Shown one piece after another: positions 36,329 to 45,085 of a stretch of 64,000 nucleotides of DNA. The notes beneath the pieces are model-generated. The model was not told the DNA's origin. It saw only the letters and a program-made list of their open reading frames with translations, and did not search any database. Positions within the stretch are counted from its first letter, which is position 1. Every line of letters begins with the position of its first letter. The translations under genes were made by a program, and so were the position numbers. The DNA is taken from assembly GCF_000091325.1 (NCBI RefSeq), contig NC_014012.1, positions 372,001-436,000 on the forward strand, in the 5' to 3' direction. This DNA comes from Shewanella violacea DSS12. Its GTDB lineage: Bacteria > Pseudomonadota > Gammaproteobacteria > Enterobacterales > Shewanellaceae.

Positions 36329-37555
36329 ATGACCGTTTTAAATCACCGCATATCATGTGTGGCCGCTGCATGCGCCTTATTTACGACTTCAGCGTTTGCT
36401 GAAAACCCTAGCCTGACCAACCCGGCGATAAGTGCCGTGCTCGATGGCTACTATCAAAACACCGAGCGTCCGATGGCCGAACGTGATGAAGGTTTCGGCT
36501 TAGGTCACACCGAGATAGCCATGAGTGCCAATATCGATGATATGTTTTACGGAAAATTAACCGCCGTGATTGAGATGCACCATGGTGAAACTGAGTTGGG
36601 GCTTGAAGAAGGCTTCATTCAGACCTTAGCGATGCCGGGGGGATTCTCAATCCGTGCGGGTCGTTTCTTATCCGACGTGGGTTACTTGAACAATCAACAT
36701 GTTCATACAGATGCCTTCTCTGACCGACCTGGTGCATACCGTGCTTTCCTTGGTAGCCATTACTTCGACGATGGTGTGCGCTTAAGCTATGTGGCACCTA
36801 CAGATCTTTACTGGACCATGGGTATGGAAGGTTTTAAGGGAGACAGCATGCGCGCCGCAGGTGGTGAGCATGAAGAGCATGAGGATCATGAAGGTCATAG
36901 TGACCACGCCGAGCGAGAGTATAAAAATATCGGTGTCTACACCGCCTATACCAAGATAGGTGGGGATATAGGTAATGGTTCATGGCAAACCGGTCTAAGT
37001 TACATGCGTAACGAGAATGGCCGCATGGTCGAAGCTGAGCACGAAGATCACGCTAGCGAAGACGAAGGTCATGACCACAGTCACAGCGCTAGCTTTACCG
37101 GTGAGAACACCTATATTGCCGACTTCGTCTATAAGTGGGCGCCGAATGGCAACTATAAATATCAACACCTCACGATCAGTGGTGAGTACTTCAGAGTGAC
37201 TGACTTTGCTCCTCTGGAAGATGGTCACGACCACGACCATGATCATCATTCGGAAGCTAGTGTCGATGATATGCAAGCTTGGTACTTGAGTAGTGTGTAT
37301 CAGTTTACTCCAAACTGGTCCGCCGGTGTTCGTTATGGTGAGACCGACGTTCAGGAGCTTCATGGGGATCACTTCCATGCCCAGAAGCTAAAAGAAACTG
37401 AGGTCAGCTTGGCTTGGCATCAAAGCCATTTCTCTACGGTTCGAGTGCAGTACACCAATCAGAAAGGGACTAACTTCTTCGGTATCGAAGACGATAATGT
37501 TCTAACTCTTCAATATGTAATGACTCTGGGGGCTCACGGTGCGCATCAATTCTAA
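36329..37555 (+). CDS. His-rich outer-membrane protein, putative zinc channel
   Basis: A 408-residue beta-barrel protein. The ATG at 36329 follows GGAGA; the longer frame has no site. A signal peptide (ending SAFA) precedes a barrel. Inserted are His/Asp/Glu-rich loops: GEHEEHEDHEGHSDHAERE near residue 185, EHEDHASEDEGHDHSHS near 235 and DGHDHDHDHHSE near 300. These look like surface or periplasmic-mouth metal traps. The next gene, a ZnuA-like binding protein, overlaps its last 17 bases, so outer-membrane zinc passage to that protein is a reasonable inference. Confidence 0.8.
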   Translation: MTVLNHRISCVAAACALFTTSAFAENPSLTNPAISAVLDGYYQNTERPMAERDEGFGLGHTEIAMSANIDDMFYGKLTAVIEMHHGETELGLEEGFIQTLAMPGGFSIRAGRFLSDVGYLNNQHVHTDAFSDRPGAYRAFLGSHYFDDGVRLSYVAPTDLYWTMGMEGFKGDSMRAAGGEHEEHEDHEGHSDHAEREYKNIGVYTAYTKIGGDIGNGSWQTGLSYMRNENGRMVEAEHEDHASEDEGHDHSHSASFTGENTYIADFVYKWAPNGNYKYQHLTISGEYFRVTDFAPLEDGHDHDHDHHSEASVDDMQAWYLSSVYQFTPNWSAGVRYGETDVQELHGDHFHAQKLKETEVSLAWHQSHFSTVRVQYTNQKGTNFFGIEDDNVLTLQYVMTLGAHGAHQF

Positions 37556-38453
37556 GTTAGTAAAGTCGGCGATAGCCGCAATAGTAGTGAGTTATTCGAG
37601 CCTGGCATCTGCGGAGCTCAATATCTTTGCCTGTGAACCCGAGTATGCGTCTTTGGCGAAAGAGTTGGCACCCAATGCCAGGATCTATTCGGCGACGACT
37701 GCGATGCAAGACCCACATCAGGTGCAAGCCAGACCGAGTCTGATTGCTAAGATGCGTCAAGCGGATATCGCTGTCTGTGCCGGTGCCGATCTTGAGGTTG
37801 GTTGGCTGCCTATGCTGCAGATGAAGTCATCTAACGCTAAGGTTCGCTCGACGGATCAGGGTCTCTTCTATGCCGCCGAGCAGGTTGAAACCATAGACCA
37901 GCTTAAATCTGTGGATCGCAGCATGGGAGATGTTCATGCTAAGGGTAATCCTCATCTTCACTTCTCACCTGAGCGGATGTTGAAGGTGGCGCAGGCTCTT
38001 ACGGCTAAGCTCATAGCCGTGGACCCAGCCAGTAAAGCAGAATATGAATCGGCCTTGGCTGACTTTAGCCTGAGATGGACTGCGGCTATTCCTGTTTGGA
38101 AGAAGAAAGCTGCGCCCCTGAACGGTAAGAAGGTCATCGCCTATCACTCCAGCTTCAAATATCTGTTCACTTGGGTGGGGATAGAGCAAGTTGCTGATTT
38201 AGAGCCTAAGCCTGGATTGCCACCTAGTAGTAGTCACCTTGCAAGTCTGCTGACACGTACGGAGGCGGGGGATGTGATGGCGATTATCGTGGCTTCTTAT
38301 CAAGATGAACGTGGCGCTAATTGGTTGGGAGATCGTGCCAACTTACCGGTTCAGGTGCTACCTATGTCGGTCGGCGGCAACGATCAGAGCCAAGATCTCT
38401 TTAGCCTCTACGACAGTGTGTTAGATCTCTTACTTAGCGTAAAAGCTAGCTAG
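37539..38453 (+). CDS. ZnuA-like zinc/manganese-binding protein
   Basis: A 304-residue periplasmic solute-binding protein of the metal-ABC cluster A-I family. A signal peptide (ending LASA) precedes LNIFACEPEYASLAKEL. Likely metal ligands are in AMQDPHQ, GNPHLHFSPERM and AYHSSFKYL, and in VASYQDERG (Gln/Asp). It lacks the long His-rich loop of E. coli ZnuA; the outer-membrane protein has such loops instead. The GTG start has GGGGG 5–9 bases upstream and overlaps the previous gene. Zinc is the likeliest metal; manganese is not excluded. Confidence 0.85.
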   Translation: MRINSKLVKSAIAAIVVSYSSLASAELNIFACEPEYASLAKELAPNARIYSATTAMQDPHQVQARPSLIAKMRQADIAVCAGADLEVGWLPMLQMKSSNAKVRSTDQGLFYAAEQVETIDQLKSVDRSMGDVHAKGNPHLHFSPERMLKVAQALTAKLIAVDPASKAEYESALADFSLRWTAAIPVWKKKAAPLNGKKVIAYHSSFKYLFTWVGIEQVADLEPKPGLPPSSSHLASLLTRTEAGDVMAIIVASYQDERGANWLGDRANLPVQVLPMSVGGNDQSQDLFSLYDSVLDLLLSVKAS

Positions 38454-38461
38454 AGCAATTC

Positions 38462-38494
38462 GATAGGGGCGGTGGTCTATCCACTGTCCCTATC
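38462..38494 (+). other. Intra-operon hairpin before the permease start
   Basis: A 14-base stem (38462–38475 with 38481–38494, two G·U pairs) with a 5-base loop starts 8 bases after the znuA-like stop. No T-run follows. It may limit read-through to the permease or protect the upstream message. Confidence 0.5.
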
Positions 38495-38531
38495 TTCTAT
38501 TCGATTACGCTTAAAAAGCGAGTATTCGCCT

Positions 38532-39329
38532 ATGTTTGATATTAACTTAATCTCCATTCTCCTGCCGGCACTAGCCGCGGGTGTGCTGGTGTTGTCGACC
38601 CATGTATTACTCGGCCAGCAGGTGCTGAAGCGGGGAATTATTTTCATCGATCTAGCGATTGCCCAAGTGGCTGCATTAGGCGCTATTGTCGCCCACCTCA
38701 ATCATGATATCGAGCATCTGCCCTTCTCTAATGTGTGGATGCCTGCCCTGTTTGCTCTTGGGGGAGCTGGGTTTATTGCCTGGTTGTCTAAGCGTATGGC
38801 CGATGAACTCGAGGCCATCATAGGTTGTTTCTATGTCTTGTCTGCCGTTGCTGCCATGTTGTTGCTGTCAAACGATCCCCATGGTGCAGAGATGCTTAAA
38901 CAGCTTCTATCGGGGCAAATACTCTGGGTTAATTGGTCGCAACTCATCTGGCCTGCTTGTGTCTCGGCTCTGGTATTAGCCGTGGTTTTCTTAAGGCCTA
39001 GCCTGCTCGAGGGCAGTGGTTTTTATATCCTGTTTGCCATAGTCATCACTTTATCGGTCGAGCTTGTCGGTGTTTACCTGGTGTTCAGTACCTTGATACT
39101 GCCCGCGCTTGCGGTCAATAAGTTTGGGTCTAGATATAGGCTAGGGGCCGCTTATCTGGTGGGGTTAACGGGCTATATCTTAGGTTTGCTTGTTTCTGCA
39201 ACTCTGGATCTGCCTAGTGGCGCAGCCATAGTGGCCACACTTGCGGTCAGTGCTATCTTATTTAGGCTGGCACTTAGCTTGTCCCTTAAGACCGGACAGG
39301 AAGTTGCTATACCAGCTAAAGTTAGCTAA
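38532..39329 (+). CDS. ZnuB-like metal ABC permease
   Basis: A 265-residue inner-membrane permease of the ABC-3 family with about eight membrane segments. Typical sequence is HVLLGQQVLKRGIIFIDLAIAQVAALGAIVAH and SVELVGVYLVFSTLILPALAVNKF. The ATG at 38532 matches the family's start; a GTG at 38472 with AGGGG before it would add 20 residues and overlaps the hairpin. No znuC-type ATPase follows; the next gene is a PlsC-type acyltransferase. Confidence 0.87.
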   Translation: MFDINLISILLPALAAGVLVLSTHVLLGQQVLKRGIIFIDLAIAQVAALGAIVAHLNHDIEHLPFSNVWMPALFALGGAGFIAWLSKRMADELEAIIGCFYVLSAVAAMLLLSNDPHGAEMLKQLLSGQILWVNWSQLIWPACVSALVLAVVFLRPSLLEGSGFYILFAIVITLSVELVGVYLVFSTLILPALAVNKFGSRYRLGAAYLVGLTGYILGLLVSATLDLPSGAAIVATLAVSAILFRLALSLSLKTGQEVAIPAKVS

Positions 39330-39454
39330 AGCATGGTTTTAGTCTATTTACTCTAATTGTTTGGGACCTGTCTCGGGCTACAAACGTAAACAAAATATTG
39401 AGTCATGCACGCTTGCTGGCTATAATGTCGCGATTAGAATCAAGGGAGTATATT

Positions 39455-40180
39455 GTGCTGTTAATTCTCAGATCGTTGATATTAGCTGTGATGTTATTGC
39501 TAGCATTTGTTTTTGGTGGCCTTTTTTGTCTGTTCAGACCTCGCCATAGAGACAATGTACACATGTTCGCTAAAATATTTTCCTATGCTGCGCCGGTATT
39601 AGGCATCAAGGTTATAGTTCGTAAACCAACTTCTGGCTTAAAAGATGAACCTTGTATTTATCTTGCCAATCATCAAAATAATTTCGATATGTTCACTCAT
39701 ACCGCTGCGGTTCCTAAGGGGACAGTGAGTCTGGGTAAGAAAAGCTTAGCCTGGGTTCCATTTTTTGGTCAAATTTACTGGTTATCGGGTAATATCTTGA
39801 TCGATAGAAAGAATCGTAATAAAGCCTTCGAAACCATGGCACAAACAGCCAAAAAGATTAAAGAGAAGTGTCTGTCTATTTGGATCTTCCCCGAAGGTAC
39901 ACGCTCACATGGTAAGGGCTTATTGCCGTTCAAATCAGGCGCCTTCCATACTGCCATCGCGGCGGGTGTCTCTATGGTGCCTGTATTAGCCTCCAATCAG
40001 GGGCATATCAAGCTTAATCGTTGGAACAATGGCATTGTCATCATAGAGATGATGGAACCTATTGAAACTAAGGGGCTGGCTAAGCACCAGGTCAAGGAGC
40101 TTTCATCGCGTATCCACGTGTTAATGTCAGCCAAGTTGACTCAGCTTAACCTGGAAGCATCGGCGTTAATGGCCAAGTAA
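39455..40180 (+). CDS. plsC: 1-acyl-sn-glycerol-3-phosphate acyltransferase
   Basis: A 241-residue membrane acyltransferase that makes phosphatidic acid. NHQNNFD carries the catalytic His and Asp (HX4D), IDRKNRNKA is the second block, and FPEGTRSHGKGLLPFKSG binds the phosphate. The GTG at 39455 is preferred: AAGGGAG is 6 bases before it and the length then matches E. coli PlsC (245). The longer frame from 39398 has no site. N-terminal membrane segment LILRSLILAVMLLLAFVFGG. Confidence 0.92.
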   Translation: MLLILRSLILAVMLLLAFVFGGLFCLFRPRHRDNVHMFAKIFSYAAPVLGIKVIVRKPTSGLKDEPCIYLANHQNNFDMFTHTAAVPKGTVSLGKKSLAWVPFFGQIYWLSGNILIDRKNRNKAFETMAQTAKKIKEKCLSIWIFPEGTRSHGKGLLPFKSGAFHTAIAAGVSMVPVLASNQGHIKLNRWNNGIVIIEMMEPIETKGLAKHQVKELSSRIHVLMSAKLTQLNLEASALMAK

Positions 40181-40205
40181 TCCCCAAGAGAGATATTCGC
40201 TAATC

Positions 40206-40231
40206 AAGCCTCCATTGTCGGAGGCTTTTTT
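40206..40231 (+). terminator. Terminator after plsC
   Basis: An 8-bp stem (AAGCCTCC with GGAGGCTT) with a 6-base loop and T-run. Confidence 0.88.
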
Positions 40232-40241
40232 GTGTCTGGAT

Positions 40242-40317
40242 TAATACCATTCCACGGGTGTCGATTTATACCAATGCTATTAAATTTATCATCACTTACT
40301 TAATGGAACTGGTATTA
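40242..40317. repeat. Short TAATACC-bounded inverted-repeat element
   Basis: About 76 bases bounded by TAATACCATTCCA and, in reverse complement, TAATACCAGTTCCATT, with an inner ATACCAATG. Probably a short relative of the MITE behind fhs. It lies between plsC and rraB. Confidence 0.5.
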
Positions 40318-40361
40318 GCTATGGTATATAATTTGCCGAGATTTTTTATTGGGAGTCATCC

Positions 40362-40835
40362 ATGTCAATTGAGCGTTTACTTAAGGCACAGAAACAAGAA
40401 AACCAAGAGATAGTCGATGCTATTCTTGGTGACGGTTCACATCCCGATGTCGACTACACAATTGAGCATCATTTTTCATCGACAAACTTCGACCGTCTAG
40501 AGAAAGCGGCTGTAGATGCGTTTAAATCAGGTTTTGAAGTCAATGATGCCGAAGAGATGGAGCTGGAAGATGGCTCTGTTATCTACTGTTTCGATGCTGT
40601 CGCAAGCCATAAGCTTGAAGTTGAGCTGCTGGATCAGGCTTGTGAAGCCCTATTAACCTTAGCGGCTAAGCAGAAAGTCGACTATGACGGTTGGGGTACG
40701 TATTTCATCGATGAAAACGGTGATGAGGTACGTGATGACGACGAAGACTTTGAAGATGACGACGAAGATTTTGAAGACTTTGAAGAAGAAGACGACGAAG
40801 ATAAAGATAAAGACGACAAAGACACTGTTCACTAA
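40362..40835 (+). CDS. rraB: Regulator of RNase E activity RraB
   Basis: A 157-residue RraB, which binds RNase E and changes which RNAs it cuts. It begins [21 protein letters not shown] and has the conserved [10 protein letters not shown] segment followed by a very acidic tail (repeated D and E from about residue 125), longer than in E. coli (138 residues). GGGAG precedes the ATG. Single gene with a strong terminator. Confidence 0.93.
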   Translation: MSIERLLKAQKQENQEIVDAILGDGSHPDVDYTIEHHFSSTNFDRLEKAAVDAFKSGFEVNDAEEMELEDGSVIYCFDAVASHKLEVELLDQACEALLTLAAKQKVDYDGWGTYFIDENGDEVRDDDEDFEDDDEDFEDFEEEDDEDKDKDDKDTVH

Positions 40836-40864
40836 GCTGTCTGAAACTATTCGGTTAAGCTTAA

Positions 40865-40890
40865 AAAAGGCCCATTATGGGCCTTTTCTG
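40865..40890. terminator. Terminator between rraB and the diguanylate cyclase
   Basis: A perfect 10-bp stem (AAAAGGCCCA with TGGGCCTTTT) with a 3-base loop; usable on both strands by the convergent genes. Confidence 0.88.
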
Positions 40891-40920
40891 TTTTTACCGT
40901 TCTGGTTTTGTATAAGCTAG

Positions 40921-41886
40921 TTATGCCTTAGACTTATAGATCAAACACTTGTTTCGCCCAGCCTCTTTAGCTTTATAGAGTGCTTGATCGGCAAATGATA
41001 ACCATTGGCCACTGTTGCCGACTCGATCTTGTAGATCGCTGATCCCCATGCTGACGGTGACCTTGATAGGCTTGCCTTCATAAACCAGTTCTGTGGTTTC
41101 AATTTTATTACGTAAGCGTTCGGCGAACTTAAGCGCATCTTCTGCACTGGTTTTTACCAGGACCACAGCAAACTCTTCGCCACCATATCGACCCGCACAA
41201 TCTGTCTCACGTAGAGACTGGCTAAGAAGATGAGAGATATGCTGGATCACCTTATCGCCTGCCATATGGCCATAGGTATCGTTAACCTTCTTGAAGTGAT
41301 CAATATCGAACATGACCAGACTCGTTTCGTCGCCATAACGAGCGTGGCGATCGAACTCTTTCTGCATGCATATTTGCCAGTATCTGCGGTTATGAAGTTG
41401 AGTTAACCCATCGGTCTGGCTTAAATGCTCTAAGCGTTCATTGACGGATTTTAATTGCAACTTGTTGATGGCTACATCGGTCACATCGTAAACGATCATG
41501 CTGATGTGAGTGATCTGTCCCGTGAGAGAGGATAGAGGCAGCAGAGTGACATTCTGGTACATAAAATCTGCTCGTCCGGTAATGGGACGATAGTTCTTAA
41601 ATTTAAATACATAAGGTCTCTGCTCCCAGCTGATGAATGCCCGGTTCTTGAGTAAGAAAACCGATTCCATCTTCTGCTTCAGCCAGTCAGCGGGAAGGTA
41701 GTCGAACTGTTCAAACAGATTAGACCCCTTGATTGAGTTAGGGGACACTCCGCTATGGTTCTCCATGAAGCCATTCCAAAGCTGGATATCAAAGTTCTTA
41801 TCTAAAACTACCAAGCCAACTTCTATGGTTTGAACCATATCGATTAACCAGTGTAGTTCGTTCATTGCGCTTCGGTCGTATGACAT
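40921..41886 (-). CDS. PAS–GGDEF diguanylate cyclase
   Basis: A 321-residue cytosolic protein: a PAS domain (about residues 10–125, with VGLVVLDKNFDIQLWN) and a C-terminal GGDEF domain with active-site GGEEF, so c-di-GMP synthesis is expected. The inhibitory RxxD site (RETD) is present five residues before it, so product feedback is likely. The start is set at MSYDRSAMNEL; a TTG four codons earlier is possible. It follows the REC–CheC gene by 14 bases and is co-transcribed with it. Confidence 0.9.
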   Translation of the reverse strand: MSYDRSAMNELHWLIDMVQTIEVGLVVLDKNFDIQLWNGFMENHSGVSPNSIKGSNLFEQFDYLPADWLKQKMESVFLLKNRAFISWEQRPYVFKFKNYRPITGRADFMYQNVTLLPLSSLTGQITHISMIVYDVTDVAINKLQLKSVNERLEHLSQTDGLTQLHNRRYWQICMQKEFDRHARYGDETSLVMFDIDHFKKVNDTYGHMAGDKVIQHISHLLSQSLRETDCAGRYGGEEFAVVLVKTSAEDALKFAERLRNKIETTELVYEGKPIKVTVSMGISDLQDRVGNSGQWLSFADQALYKAKEAGRNKCLIYKSKA

Positions 41887-41900
41887 AGATAGGTCCAAAC

Positions 41901-42896
41901 TTAATCTAACAAATAGGCGAGCTTATAATTGAGCGTCGGTAATGAGTCTTCGGTAAACAGCAAGAGTAGATCGCATTGGATATCATGATCTTCGATGCGA
42001 TAGTTTATCTCCATGGCCAAGGTACGAGACCATTTTTCCGAATTATCATGAATAAGGTCGTTTACGGTACAGTGGCGGCCGAGCACTACAGGGTGGCTTT
42101 GACTGAATTTCATATGCAGTTGTTCGGAGATGCCATTGAGAAAGGCGCCAATCAATACGTTACCCGTATCTATCATTACCTCTATTTCGGTATTTTTATC
42201 TTCTGGATTCTCGAGTCCCATTAATTTTGCCATGTCTTTAAAGGACGAGTCATGGAACAGGAGCAAAGCCTCCCCGGCGATACCTGCACCGATAAAACCT
42301 TGGCATAGTGCAGAGACCTTACTGTGTTCTTCGGTGGCTTTCAGGGTCATAGTCAGTTCGCTGACCTCAAGCACATTCACGTTGGGGATGGGTAATAACA
42401 CGAATACGTCGAGTAATTTAGCCAGTAGATCCGCTGCGCGTCCCATGGCTACATTGGCTATTTCCTGGCAGGCGTCACGTAGGTCGACTTCTATCATAGG
42501 GCTGTCGGCAACTTCATCGCCTATTGCTATGGTGAGAATGCCATATTCTTGTAATATGTTACTGATAGCATCTGCGCTAACTGGCTTCTGGATAAAGTCC
42601 AGGGCACCCAACGCCTTGACACGTTCATGGGCTTTTATCTGAATATCACCGGAAACGACTATGACTAAAGCGGGGAGATCTTCTTGCTGTATGGTCTGCA
42701 GAACTTCATAGCCATCCATAACAGGCATGTTTAGATCGAGAAAAACAACCTCACCTTTGCCCGCTCGAATGGCCTCAATACCTTCGGCACCATTATTTGC
42801 AAAAGTGATGTCGACATCCCACTCTTTGGGGAGCGTTCTCGCCATCTGTTTTCTCGCGAGTGCGGAATCATCACATATCAGTACTGGGATCGACAT
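41901..42896 (-). CDS. Response regulator with CheC-like phosphatase domain
   Basis: A 331-residue protein: an N-terminal receiver (about residues 1–120) with acidic pair in LICDDS, phospho-acceptor Asp in VVFLDLNMPVMDG and Lys in IQKPV, and a C-terminal CheC/CheX-like domain (about 140–331) with EIEVMIDTGNVLIGAFLNGIS. CheC-family domains dephosphorylate CheY-like receivers, so it may act on other receivers or regulate itself. It is directly followed by the PAS–GGDEF gene, linking phosphorelay and c-di-GMP. Confidence 0.88.
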   Translation of the reverse strand: MSIPVLICDDSALARKQMARTLPKEWDVDITFANNGAEGIEAIRAGKGEVVFLDLNMPVMDGYEVLQTIQQEDLPALVIVVSGDIQIKAHERVKALGALDFIQKPVSADAISNILQEYGILTIAIGDEVADSPMIEVDLRDACQEIANVAMGRAADLLAKLLDVFVLLPIPNVNVLEVSELTMTLKATEEHSKVSALCQGFIGAGIAGEALLLFHDSSFKDMAKLMGLENPEDKNTEIEVMIDTGNVLIGAFLNGISEQLHMKFSQSHPVVLGRHCTVNDLIHDNSEKWSRTLAMEINYRIEDHDIQCDLLLLFTEDSLPTLNYKLAYLLD

Positions 42897-43185
42897 TATC
42901 GTTTCAACATCCTAATCTGCCCATATATTCAAGATAACACTTATTATTGAATTCAGTTGTTCAAATGGTAAGTTTTGATCGTTATTTGTTGGAGTTTTGG
43001 GCTTTACGTTGCAATAAGCAGGTATTTATCAATTTCTGTTTATCGGAATGGGTCCAAAAATGGAAATACTATGTCACTTTTTTGACCATGGTCAATTGTT
43101 ATTTATATATTATCTCTAATTAGTTAAATAATCCAAATATGTTAATCTTTAGCCTGGACTGACCAGTTTAAAGGCAGAGGGTAAT

Positions 43186-43992
43186 ATGGCAAGGAAGTTC
43201 GTTCAGCTAATCATTGATAAACAGGTGGCCCAGGTCATCTTAAATCGGCCAGAAAAATACAACGCACTTAATTTCGAGATGTTTCGAGAACTGGATGAGG
43301 TGATAGGTGAATTAAAGCGTGACCGTAAGGTTCATGTGGTAATTCTTTCTGGGAGCCAAGGAAATTTTAGTTCAGGTTTAGATGTTAAGAGTGTATCTAA
43401 GTCTCCCATACAGGCGGTGAAGCTGTTGTTTAAGTGGCTTCCTGGCAATGCTAACTTGGCTCAGAGAGTCTCAATTGGCTGGCGAAGATTACCTATGCCT
43501 GTTATCGCCGTGCTTGAGGGTGTGTGTTTTGGTGGGGGTATGCAGATAGCGCTAGGCGCCGATTTTCGCATTTCGGCCGGTGATGCCAAGTTGTCGATTA
43601 TGGAAGCTAAGTGGGGACTGGTCCCAGATATGGCGGGCCTGGTGTCTTTAAGGGAAGTGGTTTCTAAGGATCAGGCGCTACTGCTGACGATGACGGCTGG
43701 TGTGCTGAGTGCACAAGATGCCTTGTCTAAAGGCTTAGTGACCGAAGTTGTCGATGAGCCTATGGTGCGAGCACTCGAGTTAGCTGCAATCTTAGCTAAG
43801 ACCTCGCCAGATGCCAACGCGGCAATCAAGATGAGCATAAATCACAGTTGGAACTCGAGCATCCGCAGCCTGTTATCCCGAGAGTCCTTCAGTCAAATTA
43901 GGTTACTCCTAGGTAAAAATAGACTGATAGCGGCTAAGCGGCAAACAAGTGAACCTGACAAGGTCTACAAAGACAGGCAAGCCAGATGGTAA
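43186..43992 (+). CDS. Enoyl-CoA hydratase/isomerase (crotonase) family
   Basis: A 268-residue crotonase-fold enzyme. VAQVILNRPEKYNALN opens the domain; the oxyanion-hole parts are SGSQGNFSSGLDVKSV and LEGVCFGGGMQIALGADFRI. One usual catalytic Glu position lies in MEAKWGLVPDMAG, where Asp follows, a pattern of isomerases as well as hydratases, so the reaction is left open. AGAGGG precedes the ATG. It stands alone, so no pathway can be inferred from context. Confidence 0.87.
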   Translation: MARKFVQLIIDKQVAQVILNRPEKYNALNFEMFRELDEVIGELKRDRKVHVVILSGSQGNFSSGLDVKSVSKSPIQAVKLLFKWLPGNANLAQRVSIGWRRLPMPVIAVLEGVCFGGGMQIALGADFRISAGDAKLSIMEAKWGLVPDMAGLVSLREVVSKDQALLLTMTAGVLSAQDALSKGLVTEVVDEPMVRALELAAILAKTSPDANAAIKMSINHSWNSSIRSLLSRESFSQIRLLLGKNRLIAAKRQTSEPDKVYKDRQARW

Positions 43993-44009
43993 ATCGGCAT
44001 CAATCGTTT

Positions 44010-44936
44010 TTAGGGCTCTGCTCTGTTGGTTATTCTTAACGCAAAGCCCTCGATGAGCTTCAATGCAGTCTCCCAAGACATGGGGTTATTGAGGTTGAGT
44101 ACCAATGTCTGCTGACTGTATCGATAAGGGGCATTTTGCGGGGATAGCTCGGCTCTCAAGCGAGCCGTCTTATAGGAAGCTCTATGACCATCGGCAGATT
44201 GGATATCAAGGACAGGTATGTCTAACTCTGCCAGCTGCTTAGCTAGCCCTAGGTTCTCATCCTTCATCTTCATATAAGGGTTGATTATTACCAGTATATC
44301 GGGCTTGGCCAGCAGGTTATTACTGAGCATAGTTATGACTAATCCGGCACCTTGACCGCTGGTGATCAGTAAACGTTTACCCGGATAGGGAGCGCCTATT
44401 GCGTCGAGCTGGTCTATGGCCTGACTGAGGAACTGACTCTGTTTTTCACGAATTTTTTTCCAAACATCATCAGCATATTGCTCAGTCATTTCGGTGGATT
44501 TTTGAGCTTGCTTCATCTCGCCGGCCTTGGCTATCTCCTCTGGGGAGGTGGCAAAGTTAGGTGTCAGTACTTTATTCGGTGGGGTTAACGAGATAGTTGC
44601 CCAGCCGGCAGGGTTTAATTGTCGTCTCAAATAGGCTTGAAATCCTGCGCCATCGGCGCCCATTCCCAGGTTAGCAAGTAAGATGGCACTGCCCAATTTT
44701 TTCTTACCACTCCAGGGCCTGACTAAGACCTCCGTCTTGCGTTCACCTAAGGTAATTTCGATTATCTCCTCCTTGGGCAGGTAATCGTATTTTCCGGGGA
44801 ATACGGCCTTATCTTGGGTCATGTTCTCTTGGGTTATCGTTTCTGTAGGCGAGGCATCTTGGGGATCGGCTGCAATAGCTGCTGGAGCGGTAAGAAGGAA
44901 GAAGAGAGAGATAACAAGAGCTGGGTTGAAATGCAT
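44010..44936 (-). CDS. DUF3530 family exported protein
   Basis: A 308-residue exported protein of the DUF3530 family, which resembles alpha/beta hydrolases. A signal peptide (ending AAIA) is followed by YLPKEEIIEITLGERKTEVLVRPW, SAILLANLGMGADG and LLITSGQGAGLVITML, the latter like a degenerate nucleophile elbow (GQG instead of GxSxG), so catalysis is doubtful. Two start codons are close together; the ATG is chosen. Convergent with the crotonase gene, separated by 17 bases. Confidence 0.82.
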   Translation of the reverse strand: MHFNPALVISLFFLLTAPAAIAADPQDASPTETITQENMTQDKAVFPGKYDYLPKEEIIEITLGERKTEVLVRPWSGKKKLGSAILLANLGMGADGAGFQAYLRRQLNPAGWATISLTPPNKVLTPNFATSPEEIAKAGEMKQAQKSTEMTEQYADDVWKKIREKQSQFLSQAIDQLDAIGAPYPGKRLLITSGQGAGLVITMLSNNLLAKPDILVIINPYMKMKDENLGLAKQLAELDIPVLDIQSADGHRASYKTARLRAELSPQNAPYRYSQQTLVLNLNNPMSWETALKLIEGFALRITNRAEP

Positions 44937-45027
44937 AAACACGTAATGCTTGGGCAGAGAATAAGATAGACAAAGTATAACAGGATAAATTGGCTGGGTG
45001 ATTGAAAAAAGCCTAGCTAATATGAGG

Positions 45028-45055
45028 AGACCCTAGGTTCGAGAACCTAGGGTCT
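45028..45055 (-). terminator. Hairpin terminator after rapA
   Basis: A perfect 12-bp stem (AGACCCTAGGTT with AACCTAGGGTCT) and CGAG loop 28 bases past the rapA stop. On the minus strand a T-run appears about 17 bases later. Confidence 0.65.
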
Positions 45056-45070
45056 ATAGTCGCTTATCTT

Positions 45071-45085
45071 GTACCGATTGGTATT
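45071..45085. repeat. TACC-GGTATT palindrome touching the rapA stop
   Basis: GTACC–GATT–GGTAT is followed at once by the rapA stop codon (minus-strand TAA at 45084–45086). Third member of the ATACC/GGTAT family. Confidence 0.5.
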
